Positions 62,193-64,000 of a DNA stretch of 64,000 bases are shown piece after piece (within the stretch, counting starts at the first letter, position 1; every line of letters starts with the position of its first letter). The DNA lies in the NCBI GenBank assembly GCA_965662365.1, contig CBFIHR010000008.1, positions 1 through 64,000 of the forward strand. Reading direction: 5' to 3'. Below the pieces are notes generated by a model, which worked only from the letters and a program-made list of their open reading frames with translations, ran no database searches and was not told the DNA's origin. The stretch comes from CAWVWD01 sp965662365. Lineage in GTDB: Bacteria; Bacteroidota; Bacteroidia; Chitinophagales; Saprospiraceae. A program made the translations under genes and the position numbers.

Positions 62193-62255
62193 GGTTTTTT
62201 AGCATTAATAAAAAATGAAATTACTTTGTTTGTTTTTTTTAAAGCAAAACAATAG

Positions 62256-62283
62256 ACCTGACAAATTTTAAGGTTTGCCAGGT
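62256..62283. terminator. ACCTGACAAA hairpin downstream of the lipid genes
   Basis: A 10-bp stem with one mismatch (62256-62265 with 62274-62283). It is related to the palindrome at 3309-3341 and lies between convergent genes, so it may serve as their terminator. Confidence 0.5.
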
Positions 62284-62302
62284 TTCTTTATATTTTTAAT
62301 TA

Positions 62303-63331
62303 TCAGATATAATCTTTGACAAACTTTTCTCGAATCACATCATACAAGTCTTTTGACCGAATCGCAATGCCAACTTCTGTTGTGTTACCAAACGAAAAGT
62401 GACGAAACGCCCCAAAGTACATGATGTTTTCTATTCTAGTCATGCGGTTATATACCGCCATGATTCGAGGAATATTTAAATGATAATCATTGCGTAGTAA
62501 ATAAAATAATCCCTTGAAAATCCCTTTTTTGAGGAGTTCGCTTTGTGCTACGGTTAATGAACCTTCTTCGATACGTTCTTCAGGATTTACCCAAATATCA
62601 TTCGTTGGCGTGAAAAATGTTTTGGCAGTCGCTAAGAAAAATTTGTCAGCAGCTGTTTTTTCATAAATGTTATAGAGTGTAACCTTACCGAAGTAACCTT
62701 CGGATTTTGGATAGCGAGCATAAATATAGCCCAAACCATGAATTACGTAATCAATTGAATGTCGTTTTGCTTGTGTTTGGAAATAAGGATTGATAAACGA
62801 GCGACCCAACTCAATCCATTGTTGTGATTTCCATTCGTCGGAATATTGATAATGAGCACCCATCGGGCCATGTTCGTAGGTATCGTTATTATGCACAATG
62901 TAGCGATAACCGCCAATAATGGACCCTATAGTTTCTTCATAGTTCGGATTCAAAATAATCAATTGTTCCATTTCGGGACGAAGGTCAAATTCGTCATAAT
63001 CATTGGAGCCAACGCCGCCACCATCATTGCGGAAAGCCCATTCTCGAATAATCGTGAGCATTTTCATCAATTCAGGATATTCGTGCCATTTGACCAAGCA
63101 AATAATCATTTCAGTGTCCTCAATGGTGTTATTAGAATTTCTGGAAAGATAATGAAGTGTTTTAATTTCGTCTGCTAAAACGTCTTCATCAACCAATTCC
63201 GCAATTCCTTTACGAATATCCGTTTCCGATAAGAAAGGAAATACAGGATAAGGTTTATACAGTTTCTTTTCGTTATCGTAATAATCCGCAATGTTAACGG
63301 ATACTTGACTTGCTTCTAAGACTTTCTTCAT
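62303..63331 (-). CDS. glsB: GNAT-type N-acyltransferase for amino-acid lipids
   Basis: A 342-residue enzyme of the OlsB/GlsB-like GNAT class, which attaches a 3-hydroxy fatty acid to the amino group of glycine (or ornithine), the first step of amino-acid lipid synthesis in Bacteroidota. Segments that support it include YEHGPMGAHYQYSDEWKSQQWIELGRSFINPYFQ and VIHGLGYIYARYPKSEGYFGKVTLYN, where the acyl-donor region of this class lies. It starts at ATG 63331; a longer frame uses TTG. It overlaps the upstream acyltransferase gene by 38 nt, so both are coupled. Identification of glycine versus ornithine as acceptor is by analogy. Confidence 0.72.
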   Translation of the reverse strand: MKKVLEASQVSVNIADYYDNEKKLYKPYPVFPFLSETDIRKGIAELVDEDVLADEIKTLHYLSRNSNNTIEDTEMIICLVKWHEYPELMKMLTIIREWAFRNDGGGVGSNDYDEFDLRPEMEQLIILNPNYEETIGSIIGGYRYIVHNNDTYEHGPMGAHYQYSDEWKSQQWIELGRSFINPYFQTQAKRHSIDYVIHGLGYIYARYPKSEGYFGKVTLYNIYEKTAADKFFLATAKTFFTPTNDIWVNPEERIEEGSLTVAQSELLKKGIFKGLFYLLRNDYHLNIPRIMAVYNRMTRIENIMYFGAFRHFSFGNTTEVGIAIRSKDLYDVIREKFVKDYI

Positions 63332-63992
63332 ATTGGTCAAAATCTAATTTATCGCTATTCATAGTATAAAGAAAATTATACAATTTATCTGCAATTGCTC
63401 GCTTTTCTTGTTTCGTTTCTTGATGTTCCGGCGTATTAAAATGTATTGGTTTTGATAGATACATTTTCAATAAACCCGTAGCCGTCAATATCTCACGTAT
63501 TTGAAAAAAGTTCTCCAAAGGTATATTTTTCAACCATGAATATTTCGCTCTAAAATTAGAAACTTTATAAAATAAAGGACTATTTGCTCCTTCGATTTTC
63601 ATGACATGAACTGGCGTATTGTACTTACGTGCAAAATCAAGAAAGGTTGTTCGCCATCTTCTATCCCTTAATTGACCGTTCTCATTGTATCGGGAGTTTT
63701 TTCCTGCTGCGTAAAATACAACAATTTTTCCATCTTGATAGGCTTTATCAATGTCGTTGATATCTACTTTCTTTTTACTCATAGTGTCCACCGGAATAAT
63801 AATCCCTTCCACTAAATAGAAACAAATTAGTTTGTTTGCCAAGATAGCAAAATCTCTTCGCTCTCGACCCAATGCCACTGCTGTCGCCAAAACATCAGCA
63901 CCACCCGGATGATTAGCCACTATCGTTACGCCACCAGTTTTAGGTAAGTGTGCCTTACCGACCAAATCGACTTCTAAACCGGTTTCTCTCAT
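63294..63992 (-). CDS. glsA: PlsC-like O-acyltransferase for amino-acid lipids (likely cut by window edge)
   Basis: The visible 232 residues form a 1-acyl-glycerol-phosphate acyltransferase-like domain with the catalytic NHPGGADVLA (H-x4-D, about 27-36), and the acceptor segment FYAAGKNSRYNENGQLRDR. In GlsA/OlsA enzymes this adds the second, ester-linked acyl chain to the N-acyl amino acid. Family members have about 20-40 more residues before the catalytic motif, so the ATG at 63992 may be internal and the gene likely continues past the window. Its overlap with the GNAT gene is the usual glsB-glsA pairing, with glsA first here. Confidence 0.72.
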   Translation of the reverse strand: MRETGLEVDLVGKAHLPKTGGVTIVANHPGGADVLATAVALGRERRDFAILANKLICFYLVEGIIIPVDTMSKKKVDINDIDKAYQDGKIVVFYAAGKNSRYNENGQLRDRRWRTTFLDFARKYNTPVHVMKIEGANSPLFYKVSNFRAKYSWLKNIPLENFFQIREILTATGLLKMYLSKPIHFNTPEHQETKQEKRAIADKLYNFLYTMNSDKLDFDQYEESLRSKSSIR

Positions 63993-64000
63993 AGTTGCTT

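Overview
The window looks like chromosomal DNA of a low-GC member of the phylum Bacteroidota. Support: a PorQ subunit of the type IX secretion system, glycine/ornithine-type lipid acyltransferases, LVIVD, DUF547 and SHOCT proteins, and promoters of the Bacteroidota type (TAnnTTTG at -7). Starts are nearly all ATG in A-rich leaders without Shine-Dalgarno sequences. I cannot place it below phylum. No rRNA, tRNA, CRISPR array, integrase or complete insertion sequence was seen; most of the window reads as core genome broken by short dispersed palindromic repeats.

Layout. 0.1-2.2 kb: FKBP lipoprotein and prfB, which carries a classic +1 programmed frameshift. 2.7-5.1 kb: ECF sigma factor and a large single-pass membrane partner. 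5.3-13 kb (minus strand): an NMO-like TIM-barrel protein, topA with a 57-residue membrane protein behind it, kdsB and an M28 peptidase. 13.2-20.4 kb (plus strand): a candidate small RNA, lpdA, a TonB-box lipoprotein, an MFS transporter, porQ and cinA. 20.7-25.5 kb: ldhA, a DUF697/SHOCT protein, purB and two tandem phasin-like proteins. 26.4-33.8 kb: ABC exporter, outer-membrane barrel, ABC-F ATPase and a serpin fused to three LysM domains. 34.3-39.3 kb: ATP-grasp enzyme, membrane di-iron hydroxylase, sulfotransferase and a SpoU methyltransferase. 39.4-43.1 kb: a repeat-flanked group of three small unknown genes, then recD2. 43.1-55.3 kb: subtilase, orphan antitoxin-like protein, FNR-like reductase with its 2Fe-2S ferredoxin, several envelope proteins, alpha/beta hydrolase, GT2, nucleotidyltransferase and hemL. 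55.9-60.1 kb: a same-strand cluster of two ATP-grasp enzymes, a conserved acidic protein and an M14/aspartoacylase-like hydrolase. 60.3-64 kb: a polytopic membrane protein and the GlsB/GlsA-type lipid pair, the second cut by the window edge.

The most interesting points are: (1) the 55.9-60.1 kb ATP-grasp/M14 cluster, a candidate pathway for a small peptide or amide-linked metabolite; (2) the secreted serpin-LysM fusion with an inhibitory-type hinge and a predicted Lys P1; (3) 7-nt tandem repeats (CTAATCA type) that sit in sense orientation within 2-11 nt of at least six start codons; (4) a free-standing transcription unit at about 13.27-13.52 kb with its own promoter and terminator but no gene; (5) the RF2 frameshift site with an intact internal Shine-Dalgarno in a phylum that mostly ignores such sequences. 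Several start sites were moved inward, because the longest frames begin at TTG codons or lie upstream of a visible promoter.
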